Shown piece after piece: positions 1 to 9,924 of a stretch of 64,000 nt of DNA. Location: the NCBI RefSeq assembly GCF_023156195.1, contig NZ_JAKUKA010000001.1, positions 2,542,001-2,606,000 of the forward strand. The letters run 5' to 3'. Source of the stretch: Chitinophaga sedimenti (GTDB lineage: Bacteria; Bacteroidota; Bacteroidia; Chitinophagales; Chitinophagaceae). Position numbers and translations under genes: made by a program. The notes under the pieces were generated by a model. It had not been told where the DNA came from. It saw nothing but the letters and a program-made list of their open reading frames with translations, and did not search any database. Numbering within the stretch: the stretch's first letter is position 1; every line of letters starts with the position of its first letter.

Positions 1-2400
1 ACGCACCTGGGGCAGGTATTGTACAAAGACAGTACAATATTCAATAATCCCTTGATACTGGCCAATTCCAGCCATGACACCTCCTACATTCAACTGGACC
101 TGAAAGCGGACGACACCACTTCCCTCGACGGTTTTTACGCCCGGGTGATTACGGTGCGGGAAGGCGTGAAAGTAAACTTCCTCAACAGCTTCTTCACAGT
201 AAATAACAAGCAGTGGCAGATGGAGCAGGGCAACGAGGTGTATTGGAGCAAAGACTTCTTAACGGTGCACAACCTGCGGGTGAGCCGGAATAACCAGAGT
301 GTTACCATCCAAACCAACGAATTTAACCCGGAAGATAACCGTTTCGATATCCTGCTGCGCGACATCAACCTGGCGGATGTGATTCCTCCGCAACTGACCA
401 CTACGCGTATCGAGGGCCTAGCAAACGGCAACATTGCCGTTATGGATCCATTTAATCACCTGACGATCAACACCGATATCAAGACCACACAACTGCGCGT
501 GGCCAATGATTCTATCGGTGTGGTAACCATTAAGGGCGATTACGACATCAAACAAGGACTGAGCGGCGTTGAGATCAGGGCGGAAAATGCGCTCGTGAAC
601 TTCCTGGTACAGGGCAATATGGTTGGGTTGACAAAAGACAATAAAGACACGGATGTAAAAATCGTAGCCAATCATTCGTCCATTGCGCTGTTGAATCACT
701 ACCTGAGTGATTATGTGAGCGACCTGACAGGCTATGCCAACGGTACCATTACGATCAGCGGCACGACCGACAAGCCATCATTCACCGGGAACATGCGGAT
801 AGACAGCATTGGTGTAAAAGTGAATTACCTCGGCACCTATTACCGCATCCCCACGTTGAACGTGAAAAATATCGACGACGCATTTATTGAAATGGACCCC
901 TTCAAGATGATCGATAAATTCGGCAATACCGCGCAGGCCAACGGGTTCATCAGTCACGAGAACTTTAAAAATCTTGCCTTTGAGTTTGACATTTTCTCTC
1001 CTAAATTCCTCTTTCTCAATACCACTGCGGCAGACAGCGATTTGTATTATGGAGACATCCTAGCTTCTGCGCGGGTATATTTTACCGGGCCGATAGATAA
1101 CCTCCAGCTAAAAGTGCAGGCCCGCCCCCTGCTGGGCTCTCATTTTTACCTGCCGATATCGGACAGCAAAACGATTGGTAAGTACGACTTCATCTCTTTT
1201 AAAACATATGGTAAAACGGAAACCGTTAAAAAGAAAAAAGCAACGTAAAGCTGGATGTGCGCCGGACATCAACGCTACACCGGATGTGCCTATCGACGTG
1301 ATCTGGACGCCACCACCGGCGACCAGATTTCCGCAAACGGTACGGGCAACCTGCAGCTGAATGTGAACCTGGACGGGGATTTCACGATGTTCGGCAACTA
1401 CATCATCAACAGCGGTACTTATAACTTTATTTTCCAGCGCCTGGCCCGCTGGAAGTTTGATATTCAGAAGAACAGTACGATTACCTGGAACGGCGATCCT
1501 ACCGAGGCGAAGATGAACATCACCGCTAAGTATTCGCTCCCGAAAGTGAGCCTTTACAACCTGGTGGACCGTGGCGCCAACACCAGTACCGGTGCGGGCT
1601 CGGCTCCTTCCACCTCCACCGACCAGCTGGCAACACGGCAGGAACGTGTGGACATCAACATTAACCTTCGCGGCGCGTTGATGCAGCCGCAAATCGACTA
1701 CTCGATAGAACTGCCGGACGCGGGATCGCTTGCTTACGGCAGTGCGGTGGCGGCCAAATTGAAAGAGATCAACCAGGACCAGAGTAAAGCGCTTTTACAG
1801 GTAACGGCCCTGTTGGCGGCAGGCCAGTTCTGGTCAGAAGATGGCCTGGGAGGCAGTGCTTCCGTATCCACCACCGGTAAAAACAGCATCGGGCAGGCAT
1901 TATCGGCGCAGGCCTCCGCGATTCTGAACAATGCTTCCAATACCTTTTTAAAGAACAGCGGCATCGGGTTTAACGTAAACTACACCGCTTATAACTTTGG
2001 TTTGCAGGAAAGCTCGTACGACCGTAACCTCGTGAGCGCCGGCGTTACCAAAAACCTGCTCAACAACCGCATCCGCCTGTACGTGGGTGGCAACTACGAC
2101 TGGGGCCGCCAATCCGCTAACGCCTACAGCGAGCACCTGGCGGGCGACTTCCGGGTGGAATACCTGCTTACAGAAGACGGCCGCGTGCGCATGAATGCCT
2201 TTACCCGCAGTGACTACGACGTGTATACCCTGGGCAATCGCAACCGCGGTGGTGTGGGTATTTCCTATGTGCGCGATTTCAATAAGGTGCGGGAGTTATT
2301 CCATCCCGTGCAACGCCAGCGAAGGCCGGCGCCCGACAGCACTCGGAAACGCGAAGCCATGAGACGCGAGGTGGAAGATTCTTTGAAGCAGCAGCAATAA
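1..2400 (+). CDS. tamB: TamB-like translocation/assembly protein (DUF490), C-terminal part, frameshifted
   Basis: The reading frame is already open at base 1, so the gene is cut by the window edge and only about its last 800 residues are present. The long run of alternating beta-strand sequence and the C-terminal block (SANGTGNLQLNV, DGDFTMFGNYII, then a glycine/serine-rich stretch and a barrel-like end) is typical of the TamB DUF490 domain, an inner-membrane-anchored protein that bridges the periplasm and helps build or lipidate the outer membrane. The frame changes several times between about 1235 and 1315: the protein reads KSNVKLDVR, then DINATPDVPIDVI, then LDATTGDQ in three different frames. 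In the annotated frame this creates a stop at 1246-1248. These look like indels in homopolymers. Family assignment is good; the gene's start is outside the window. Confidence 0.8.
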
Positions 2401-2402
2401 TA

Positions 2403-2426
2403 AAGGCCCGCCAAACGGCGAGCCTT
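2403..2426 (-). terminator. hairpin between tamB and ribBA, probable ribBA terminator
   Basis: Arms AAGGC..CGCC and GGCG..GCCTT form a stem of about nine pairs with one mismatch. On the minus strand it is followed by TTTATTA, so it fits the end of ribBA (stop at 2451) better than the end of tamB. The T-run is short. Confidence 0.45.
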
Positions 2427-2450
2427 CTCCATCAAATAGATAAAATTCAT

Positions 2451-3652
2451 TTACCCTTTTAATATATCATGCCCCAACTTATCGCGTTTGGTGCGGAGGT
2501 AATTTTCGTTATGCGGGTTCGGGTGAATCTCGATGGGAACGTTCTCTACTATTTCCAACCCGTAACCATTTAGACCGGCGCGTTTACGCGGATTGTTGGT
2601 GATGAGGCGGATTTTGCAGATGTTCAGGTGGCGGAGTATCTGTGCGCCAACGCCGTAATCACGTTCATCCATCTTAAAACCAAGCTCCAGGTTCGCTTCC
2701 ACCGTATCACGGCCCTCCTCCTGCAAGCGGTATGCCTTCAATTTGTTGAGCAGCCCGATACCGCGGCCTTCCTGGTTCATATATAATATAAGACCTTTGC
2801 CCTCCTTTTCCACCATTTGCATGGCTGCCTGCAGCTGTTCGCCGCAATCGCAGCGCAGGGAGTGCAGGATGTCGCCGGTAAAGCAGGACGAGTGCACACG
2901 AACCAGTACGGGTTCATCTTTTTCCCAGTCGCCTTTTTTCAGCGCCATATGCGTTTCGCCGGAGCTAAGTTGCTTAAACGCGATCAGTTCAAAGTTGCCA
3001 TATTTAGTAGGCATCTGCACTTTCACCTGCTCCTCAATGAGCGTTTCGGTGCGGAGGCGGTACTCGATCAGGTCTTTTATAGAGATCAGTTTCAGGTCGA
3101 ACTTCAACGCAATCTCTTTCAATTGCGGCAATCGCGCCATGGAACCGTCTTCGTTCATGATTTCTACCAGTACCCCCGCTTCCTCGAAACCGGCGAGTCG
3201 TGCCAGGTCGATGGTAGCTTCGGTATGACCGGTGCGGCGCAGTACGCCGTTCTTTTTAGCGCGTAGGGGGAAAATATGGCCTGGTTTGCCGAGTTCTTCC
3301 GGTTTGGTGTCCGGATTAATGAGCGCCTGTACCGTTTTGGCCCTGTCGTGCGCAGAAATGCCCGTGGTACAGCCGTGACCTAGCAGGTCGATCGAAATGG
3401 TGAAAGGCGTTTGGTGAATCGCGGTATTATCACGCACCATCAGTTCCAGTCCCAGTTCGTCGCAACGTTCTTCCACAAGCGGCGCACAAATAAGACCACG
3501 GCCGTGGATAGACATAAAGTTTATGATTTCCGGCGTCACATTCCTGGCCGCCGTTACAAAGTCGCCCTCATTTTCACGGTCCTCATCATCCACTACGATT
3601 ACCAGTTTACCTTTTTTATATCCTCAATCGCTGATTCAATGGTATCCAACAT
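2451..3652 (-). CDS. ribBA: bifunctional 3,4-dihydroxy-2-butanone-4-phosphate synthase / GTP cyclohydrolase II
   Basis: This enzyme makes both riboflavin precursors, from ribulose 5-phosphate (RibB half) and from GTP (RibA half). The N-terminal half shows [11 protein letters not shown] and [13 protein letters not shown]. The C-terminal half has the zinc cysteines in [19 protein letters not shown] and the NQEGRGIGL loop of GTP cyclohydrolase II. About 400 residues is normal for RibBA. The start is placed at the ATG at 3652 ([14 protein letters not shown]), upstream of the longest uninterrupted frame: a run of six A (minus strand, near 3612-3617) needs a seventh to join this start to [14 protein letters not shown] saw no FMN riboswitch upstream; a TAACTTTG promoter box lies about 20 bp before the start. 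Confidence 0.93.
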
Positions 3653-3672
3653 AAAATCGTCAAATTAATTCG

Positions 3673-3680
3673 CAAAGTTA
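3673..3680 (-). promoter_or_regulatory. -7 box (TAACTTTG) for ribBA
   Basis: It is an exact match to the Bacteroidota -7 consensus TAnnTTTG, placed about 20 bp upstream of the proposed ribBA start. I could not find a convincing -33 TTG partner. Confidence 0.5.
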
Positions 3681-4198
3681 GGGTAATAAATCGGTGTTTC
3701 AGCGGTTAGCGTACTGTCTACGGGGAAAATGACGCGCTGGTGTTGCAACACGCGTATTGCTGGCATGCTATACTTTAAGTAACCAGTCAACCGCTATCCA
3801 AATGCGACCGGAAAAACTATTCATCCCATTGTTTCATTTTTGGAGCGATTTCACGCTTTACAGGCGCAAATCCGGAGCCAACATCCGATTTTTAGCGGCA
3901 CCATATCGGGAACGCAACAACTTATATTTATATTAAATATAAATAGCAATCACTACTATATTTTTACACCTGTGGCTGGTCTAAATGGCCACAGCAAAGC
4001 ATTTTTCCTATACTTACCGACCCATATTACACATAAACACAATTCGACGTTTTGAAATTTCTTTGGCGAGATTCTGAACAATTATGAACAAAAGCTGTTA
4101 TGAAAAGAGATTTTTTAATTAAACCTCGCATTTTTTGCAGCGATCTAACAGGTAACAATTTGTTAATTTCTAGTTAAAGTTTCATTGTAATTATTTGG
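3681..4198. other. intergenic region between ribBA and the Oar-like receptor
   Basis: About 520 bp of AT-rich DNA separates the divergent promoters. It contains the short inverted repeat ACGCG..TGTTGCAACA..CGCGT near 3730-3755. No credible coding sequence is seen; a 71-codon open frame has no recognisable features. Confidence 0.5.
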
Positions 4199-4206
4199 CA
4201 TCTTTG
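4199..4206 (+). promoter_or_regulatory. near-consensus -7 box (CATCTTTG) for the TonB-dependent receptor
   Basis: It differs from TAnnTTTG only at the first base and lies 19 bp before the ATG at 4226. The -33 partner is weak. Confidence 0.4.
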
Positions 4207-4225
4207 CACCATCAAAACTGTTGTT

Positions 4226-7200
4226 ATGGGATTTAGAAAGCTACTCATTGCTATTTTATTAGTACTGGGTGGTCAGCAAGTATTTGCGCAAGTGACCACC
4301 TCGAGCCTGACGGGCTCCGTTAAAGACAAAAATGAAGCGCTGATCGGCGCTACGGTAAAAGCAACCCACTTACCGTCTGGTACGATTTACGGTACCACTA
4401 CCCAAACCGGCGGTAACTTTACCATTCCCAACATGCGCGTGGGCGGTCCCTATAAGGTAGAAGTAACCTTTGTCGGTTATGCCTCCCAAACCGACGACAT
4501 TGCCCTGAAACTGGGCCAGCCCTTTAAACTGGACGTTGTATTATCCGATAATTCACAGCAACTGGGCGAAGTAAATATCGTGTCAAAAAGAAATGCCATT
4601 ATCAGCCCGGGTAACATGGGTACGAACACCACCATTTCCCGTGGTCAGCTGGAGAGCCTACCTACTGTAAGCAGGAGCGTGAACGACTTTATCCGTCTGA
4701 ACACCCAGGCCAGCACCTTTAATAATGGTGGTGACGGTTCTTCTCTCGGCGCTTCTTTCGGCGGTCAGAACAACCGTTACAACCAGTTCGCGATTGACGG
4801 TGCTACCGCCAATGACGTTTTTGGTCTGGCAGCTTCCGGCACCAACGGTGGCCAGGCAGGCGCCAACCCGATCTCTATCGAGACCATCGAGCAGATTCAG
4901 GTAGTACTGAACCCTTACGACGTAAAACAGAGCGGTTTCACCGGCGGCGGTATCAACGCCATCACTAAAAGCGGTACCAACAACCTCCACGGTTCTGCTT
5001 ATTATTATCTTCAGAACGACAACCTCGTAGGTAAATCGCCCAACGCGGCCCGTTTGCCTTATGGCGACTTCGACAACAAAATTTTCGGCGCTACCCTGGG
5101 TGGCCCGATCATCAAAAACAAGTTGTTCTTCTTCGCCAGTGCAGAAAGAACCACCAGGAAAAGCCCTGTTGCTTTTAACCCGCTGGAAGACGTTACCTTT
5201 ACGGAGGCTGAACTGCAAGGCATTTCTGATTACGTGAAAAATACCTGGGGCTACGATGCAGGCGGCTTCGGCGCACAAACAAGAGAGCGTTCCTCTACCT
5301 CCCTGTTCGGCCGTATCGACTGGAACATTAACCAGATCCACCGCCTGACGCTGCGTCACAGCTTTGTGGATGCGGACGATATCAACCCCGGCAGCCGTAC
5401 CAAAGAAGCGGCTTACTTCTTCAACAACTATTACTCCTTCCCTTCTAAATCAAATACTTCTGTACTGGAATTGAACTCTGCGTTCTCTAACCGCATGAGT
5501 AATGAACTGAGGATTGGTTTTAACAGCGTTCGTGACCGCAGGACTTACCTGGGCGATCCGTTCCCGGCTATCACTATCAACGATGCCGGCCGTCGTATCT
5601 TCCTGGGTAGCGAATCCAGCTCTATGTCCAACGCACTGAACCAGGACATCTGGACCATTACCGACAACCTGACGCTGTACCGTGGTAAACACACGATTAC
5701 TGTAGGTACCAGCAACGAGTTTTACAAAATGGAGAACACCTTTATCCAGAACACCTTCGGCAGCTATACTTATAGCTCCATTGCCGCCTTCCTGGCTAAC
5801 AACGCAAGACCTACCGGTTACAGCATCCAATACACTACCGCCGATACCACCAGACGTACCGGTGTTGGTTTCAACGCAATGCAGCTGAGCCTGTACGCAC
5901 AGGACGAGTGGGAAGTGAAAAAGAATTTCCGAGTGATGTACGGCGTACGTGTAGACATGCCGTTCTTCACCACCCCTCCGCCTGTAAACGATGCCTTCTC
6001 TAAAGAAGCTGCGTTCTCCGGCTATTCTACTTCCGAACTGCCTAAAAAACGCCTGCTGGTTGCTCCCCGTATCGGCTTCAACTGGGATGTGTTTGATAAT
6101 GCCAGCACCCAGATCAGAGGTGGTGTTGGTCTGTTTACCGGCCGTGTTCCGTTCGTATGGGTATCCAACCAGTACAACAACACCGGTAACCTGTACACCA
6201 ACGTAAGCCTGACCAATGCAAACGTACCGTTGGCCCTGCGCTTCAACTATGATAAGGACGCTCCGTTCCTTGGCCAATATAGCGCTGCTAACCTGCAGGC
6301 ACTCGGCGCCAACATCAGCAGCCGTCCCGCCAACGTGAACGTTACAGATCCGAACTTCAAATTCCCGCAGGTATTTAAAACCAACCTGGCGGTTGACCAA
6401 CAGCTGCCCTGGGGTATCATTGGTACCGCTGAATTCAACTTCTCTAAGACCATTAACAACGCCACCTGGGAAAACATCAATATCGTACCTGCAGGCGACT
6501 CTACCCTGTTTGGCGGTACTGAATGGAGACCAACCTGGAAAAAGAACGTAGCTACCTGGGGTGACCAGATCATCCTGCTGAAAAACACCAGCAAAGGTTA
6601 TTCTTACAATGCTACTGCCGATTTCCAGAAGTCAACCGCGTCCGGCCTGTATGCTAAAGTGGGTTACTCTTTCGGCCGTTCCTACGCACTGAACGATGGT
6701 AACAGCTCCACTGCAAACTCTAACTACCGCTTTACGCCAAACACCGAAGGGCTGAACAATCCTGCTTTCGGCCGTTCTAAATTCGACATGGGTCACAGGA
6801 TCCTTGCGGTAGTAAGCCAGAGCTTTAAATATGGTCCTAAGAAAATGTTCGCTACCAATGTGAGCCTGTTCTACAATGGCCAGAGCGGCACACCTTACAC
6901 GTGGGTATACTTTAACGGCTCTTCCGATCCTACCGGTGACGACCTTGGCACCAACGGTAACAACGACCTGCTGTACATTCCTACCGCAACAGAAGTTACC
7001 ACCATGCGCTTCACCCCGATCTCTTCCAACGGTTACACCCGTTCTGAAGCTGAGCAGCGCGCAGACTTTGAAGCCCTCATCAAAGGCGACAAATACCTGA
7101 ACAGCCACCGCGGCCAGAACGCTGAAAAATATGCTTCCCGCACGCCGTTCGAACATGTAATAGACTTCAAACTGACACAGGATTTCGTGCTTTACAAAAC

Positions 7201-7456
7201 ACATAAAATCCAGCTGTCAATGGATATTCTTAACCTCACCAACCTGTTGAACAACAAGTGGGGCAGAACACACTTCATTGGCAACAACGTGGCCACCCCG
7301 GTTAACTTCATGAGCCGCGATGCTGCTACTAAAGTAGCCACTTATCAGTACGATCAGCGCAGGCTGAACGATAATGATGGCGTGAAAGCTGCTTACTACA
7401 CCAACGACTTCACTTCCCGTTGGAGGATGCAGTTGGGTGCGCGTTATAGCTTCTAA
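4226..7456 (+). CDS. Oar-like TonB-dependent receptor with N-terminal carboxypeptidase-regulatory domain
   Basis: This is a 1076-residue outer-membrane beta-barrel protein, intact in one frame. Residues 1-22 form a signal peptide (MGFRKLLIAIL..VFAQ). Residues about 28-110 match the CarboxypepD_reg-like beta-sandwich (TGSVKDKNEALIGATV, GGNFTIPNMRVGGPY). The plug follows (about 125-270, with GQLESLPTVSRSVNDFIRL and GGQNNRYNQFAIDGA), then a long barrel ending in an aromatic C-terminus (MQLGARYSF). There is no SusD-like gene next to it, so it resembles the stand-alone Oar family rather than a SusC/SusD glycan-uptake pair. The substrate is unknown. Confidence 0.9.
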   Translation: MGFRKLLIAILLVLGGQQVFAQVTTSSLTGSVKDKNEALIGATVKATHLPSGTIYGTTTQTGGNFTIPNMRVGGPYKVEVTFVGYASQTDDIALKLGQPFKLDVVLSDNSQQLGEVNIVSKRNAIISPGNMGTNTTISRGQLESLPTVSRSVNDFIRLNTQASTFNNGGDGSSLGASFGGQNNRYNQFAIDGATANDVFGLAASGTNGGQAGANPISIETIEQIQVVLNPYDVKQSGFTGGGINAITKSGTNNLHGSAYYYLQNDNLVGKSPNAARLPYGDFDNKIFGATLGGPIIKNKLFFFASAERTTRKSPVAFNPLEDVTFTEAELQGISDYVKNTWGYDAGGFGAQTRERSSTSLFGRIDWNINQIHRLTLRHSFVDADDINPGSRTKEAAYFFNNYYSFPSKSNTSVLELNSAFSNRMSNELRIGFNSVRDRRTYLGDPFPAITINDAGRRIFLGSESSSMSNALNQDIWTITDNLTLYRGKHTITVGTSNEFYKMENTFIQNTFGSYTYSSIAAFLANNARPTGYSIQYTTADTTRRTGVGFNAMQLSLYAQDEWEVKKNFRVMYGVRVDMPFFTTPPPVNDAFSKEAAFSGYSTSELPKKRLLVAPRIGFNWDVFDNASTQIRGGVGLFTGRVPFVWVSNQYNNTGNLYTNVSLTNANVPLALRFNYDKDAPFLGQYSAANLQALGANISSRPANVNVTDPNFKFPQVFKTNLAVDQQLPWGIIGTAEFNFSKTINNATWENINIVPAGDSTLFGGTEWRPTWKKNVATWGDQIILLKNTSKGYSYNATADFQKSTASGLYAKVGYSFGRSYALNDGNSSTANSNYRFTPNTEGLNNPAFGRSKFDMGHRILAVVSQSFKYGPKKMFATNVSLFYNGQSGTPYTWVYFNGSSDPTGDDLGTNGNNDLLYIPTATEVTTMRFTPISSNGYTRSEAEQRADFEALIKGDKYLNSHRGQNAEKYASRTPFEHVIDFKLTQDFVLYKTHKIQLSMDILNLTNLLNNKWGRTHFIGNNVATPVNFMSRDAATKVATYQYDQRRLNDNDGVKAAYYTNDFTSRWRMQLGARYSF

Positions 7457-7476
7457 TTTAAATTATCGTGATAGTA

Positions 7477-7510
7477 AAGAGCGCTTCCGGAATGGAGGCG
7501 CTCTTTTTTA
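7477..7510 (+). terminator. rho-independent terminator after the TonB-dependent receptor
   Basis: Perfect eight-base arms AAGAGCGC/GCGCTCTT with a 13-nt loop are followed by a run of T. Confidence 0.85.
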
Positions 7511-7522
7511 TGTTGAAGCATC

Positions 7523-7530
7523 TATCTTTG
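7523..7530 (+). promoter_or_regulatory. -7 box (TATCTTTG) four bases before a start codon
   Basis: It matches TAnnTTTG exactly and ends only four bases before the ATG at 7535. A transcript from this promoter would start at or next to the start codon, so the mRNA may be leaderless. No strong -33 TTG is seen. Confidence 0.5.
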
Positions 7531-7534
7531 CCCC

Positions 7535-8038
7535 ATGTCAAACATCACCTTCCGAAACGCCACGCATGACGATCTCCCACGCATCGTGGATATCTATAAT
7601 TCTACTATCCCTGGCCGCATGGTCACCGCCGACACGGAACCCGTAACGGTAGCGAGCCGCGAAGACTGGTTCCATAAACACGACACTACCAAACGTCCGC
7701 TATGGATCGTAGAAGACGAAAACGGCGCCATTGCCGGCTGGGTAAGTTTTTCTTCTTTTTACGGTCGCCCGGCCTACAACGGCACTGTAGAAGTAAGCAT
7801 TTACCTCGATGCCAGCCAACGCGGAAAAGGTCTCGGGAAGAAGGTACTGCAACACGTGATCGACGAAGCCCCGAAGTACGAAGTGAAAACAATTCTCGGA
7901 TTTATATTCGCACACAACATCCCCAGTCTGAAACTGTTCGAACATTTCGGTTTTGCGGAATGGGCAAATCTTCCTGAGATTGCAGTACTGGATGGCGTAG
8001 CGCGCAGCCTGATCATCCTGGGAAAACGCATTCAATAG
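7535..8038 (+). CDS. GNAT-family N-acetyltransferase (phosphinothricin acetyltransferase-like)
   Basis: The protein has 167 residues, the usual size for this family, and transfers an acetyl group from acetyl-CoA to an amine. The acetyl-CoA pyrophosphate loop is visible as QRGKGLGKKVLQ (about residues 95-106), preceded by the beta-4 strand EVSIYLDAS. Later come HNIPSLKLFEHFGF and GVARSLIILGK, as in Pat/YncA-type enzymes. Such enzymes act on glufosinate-like amino acids or methionine sulfoximine; the real substrate here is not known. It sits alone between two terminators, so it is probably monocistronic. Confidence 0.88.
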   Translation: MSNITFRNATHDDLPRIVDIYNSTIPGRMVTADTEPVTVASREDWFHKHDTTKRPLWIVEDENGAIAGWVSFSSFYGRPAYNGTVEVSIYLDASQRGKGLGKKVLQHVIDEAPKYEVKTILGFIFAHNIPSLKLFEHFGFAEWANLPEIAVLDGVARSLIILGKRIQ

Positions 8039-8040
8039 AA

Positions 8041-8078
8041 AAAGGCTTTAAGTCTGCCGACCTAAAGCCCTCTATATT
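8041..8078. terminator. terminator hairpin between GNAT gene and convergent esterase
   Basis: GGCTTTA/TAAAGCC arms with a short loop are followed by TCTATATTTT on the plus strand and preceded by an A-run, so it can serve both convergent genes. Confidence 0.65.
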
Positions 8079-8094
8079 TTACATTCACATCATT

Positions 8095-8898
8095 CTAAGC
8101 TTCCGCCGATACCCACTCGAGGAACCGCGGCATCACACCTGCCCAGGTGGCCAGGTCGTGTTTGCCCCCTTTACCAGCGAGTATTCGATCTGCTGTCCCA
8201 TCACATACCCTTTTGTTTTCAGGGCTTCGATCAGCGACTCGGTATCGTCTACCGAATCGATAATACCGTTATTGTTGCGGTCCGATTGCTCGTCCGCCGT
8301 ACCGCACTGCAAAAGAATTTCAACCCCGGATCAAAGCTGCCCTCGCGGATCTGCCGGTGCATGATGCGGTCACTTTCTTCGCGGTAACCGTTAGCGGTCA
8401 CGGCTGCGCCACCAGAGCGAACCCGAAAAGATGCCTACACTCTGGAAATCGCGGGGATGGTTCCATACGATGTCCAGCGCGGAGAGGCCGCCAAGCGAAA
8501 AACCGGCTACCGCTTTCTTATCAAAATGAAGATGATATTGTTGTTGCAGGAATGGCACCAGTTCCTTGATCATAAAGCGGCTGTATAAATCCGCCTTGCA
8601 ACCGCGCCCCTGGAAATCGATGTAACCAGCGGTTCCGTACTCCTGTTTCCGCTGCGGACCGGCATGAATGGCCACCACATATAATTTATGGGGATGCGAC
8701 CGGAAAAGGGATTCGAGTTGCTGCTCCAGTCCCAACGCCTGCATGTCCTGCCCGTCGTTCAGCAACAGTAGTTGCGCTGGACCGCCCTCGGGGGATTCGT
8801 GGGAGCATAACAGTCAAAAACAACTTCCCTTTGTAAAAAGGAAGAAAATTGCAGGAAATGATCAATCCTGACCTTTTTACGATTGCTTTACTGCCCAT
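8095..8898 (-). CDS. putative esterase (alpha/beta hydrolase, Fes/esterase D-like), frameshifted
   Basis: When the frames are joined, this is a roughly 267-residue alpha/beta hydrolase. It begins VKKVRIDHFLQFSSFLQREV, continues with LLLLNDGQDMQALGLE, and carries the nucleophile elbow AGFSLGGLSALD. It ends near GGKHDLATWAGVMPRFLEW, which contains the likely catalytic His. No single frame covers it: breaks lie near 8870 (A-run), 8795 (C-run), 8400 and 8165, all at homopolymer-like spots. The order and complete C-terminus argue for sequencing slips over a true pseudogene. Relatives include enterochelin esterase-like and endo-xylanase-associated esterases; the substrate cannot be told. Confidence 0.75.
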
Positions 8899-9136
8899 AC
8901 TTATAAATTTAAGAAAAAGTTGACGAAATACAGATTAGAATTGGGATAAATCAAACTAAAACGAGAAAAAACTAAATATATAATTTTCTATCATTTATCT
9001 TGATTCCATTCACAACGTGCGATAGTGTTTCCGTGGGTGTTATTCAAATATCATCAATCTTTATGCCCCTAACATCGCAGGAGAGAATATTTAAACAATC
9101 CTTAACGCTCCATGGTTGCATTCATCCTTAAATAAC

Positions 9137-9167
9137 TTGACTTTCTTCCATTGAAAAGATAAATTTG
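9137..9167 (+). promoter_or_regulatory. promoter of the ATP-grasp/amidoligase operon
   Basis: TTG at 9137 and TAAATTTG at 9160-9167 are separated by 20 bp, which fits the Bacteroidota two-part promoter well. The predicted transcript would start near 9172, about 35 bases before the first gene. The rest of the intergenic stretch (8899-9136) is AT-rich with nothing recognised. Confidence 0.65.
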
Positions 9168-9205
9168 ATAACACTGTCCTCATTTTTCACCCAAACCGAC
9201 CCTAA

Positions 9206-9913
9206 GTGACAGAAAATTACTATAAATGGCACTCACCACATCTTGGACGGGAAATTGAAATGCTGGTTTTCGGCGAACGTGGATTTCCGTTGATTTTATT
9301 TCCCACCTCCATGGGGCGGTATTATGAAAGTAAAGACCGCGGATTGATCGATGCCGCCGGCTGGTTCGTCGACAATGGGCTGGTGAAAATCTATTGCATA
9401 GACAGCGTTGACGCGCACAGCTGGTACAACAAACATGTACCGCCGTACGAAAGGGCGCGCCAGCATTTGGCATATGACCTGATGTTGCGGTCCGAACTAT
9501 TGCCCCGCGTCATCGAAGAAACATGTATAGGGCGCATTGCCGTGGCAGGCTGCAGTTTTGGCGGATACCATGCGGCGAATTTTGCATTTCGTTACCCCGG
9601 GCATGTGTCGTACCTGTTTTCGCTCAGCGGGGTGTTTGATGTGCGGTTTCGGATGGAACACTACTACGACGACAACTTATACTTTAATAACCCGGTGGAT
9701 TACTTACCGGACAATAACAACCCCGACCTCTGGCGCATGGGCATTATCCTTGGCACGGCCGACCGCGACATCAGCCGGGCGCAGAACGAACTGCTGTCGG
9801 GCATACTGACTGCCAAAAACATTTCGCACTGGCTGGACGTGCGGCCGAATGCCGTGCACGACTGGCCGTTGTGGAAAGACCTGTTCCCATACTATCTTTC
9901 GCTCATGAAATAA
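9206..9913 (+). CDS. esterase family protein (alpha/beta hydrolase), first gene of the amidoligase operon
   Basis: This 235-residue cytosolic alpha/beta hydrolase lacks a signal peptide. The nucleophile motif is GCSFGGYHA (about residues 113-121) and the likely catalytic His is in NAVHDWPLWKD near the C-terminus. The start is a GTG (MTENYYKWHSPHLGREIEM); no in-frame ATG is close. It lies 11 bp before an ATP-grasp gene and is co-directional with six genes, so it probably hydrolyses or transfers an ester or amide intermediate of the pathway encoded by that operon. The substrate is unknown. Confidence 0.8.
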   Translation: MTENYYKWHSPHLGREIEMLVFGERGFPLILFPTSMGRYYESKDRGLIDAAGWFVDNGLVKIYCIDSVDAHSWYNKHVPPYERARQHLAYDLMLRSELLPRVIEETCIGRIAVAGCSFGGYHAANFAFRYPGHVSYLFSLSGVFDVRFRMEHYYDDNLYFNNPVDYLPDNNNPDLWRMGIILGTADRDISRAQNELLSGILTAKNISHWLDVRPNAVHDWPLWKDLFPYYLSLMK

Positions 9914-9924
9914 ACCTTGTTCCC

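Noticed and set aside
3653..3850. FMN riboswitch upstream of ribBA
   Set aside because: None of the conserved RFN segments could be found; only a promoter box is present.
4658..6400. Two long minus-strand frames inside the Oar-like receptor gene
   Set aside because: They are shadows of a well-supported 1076-residue receptor; no motifs are present in them.
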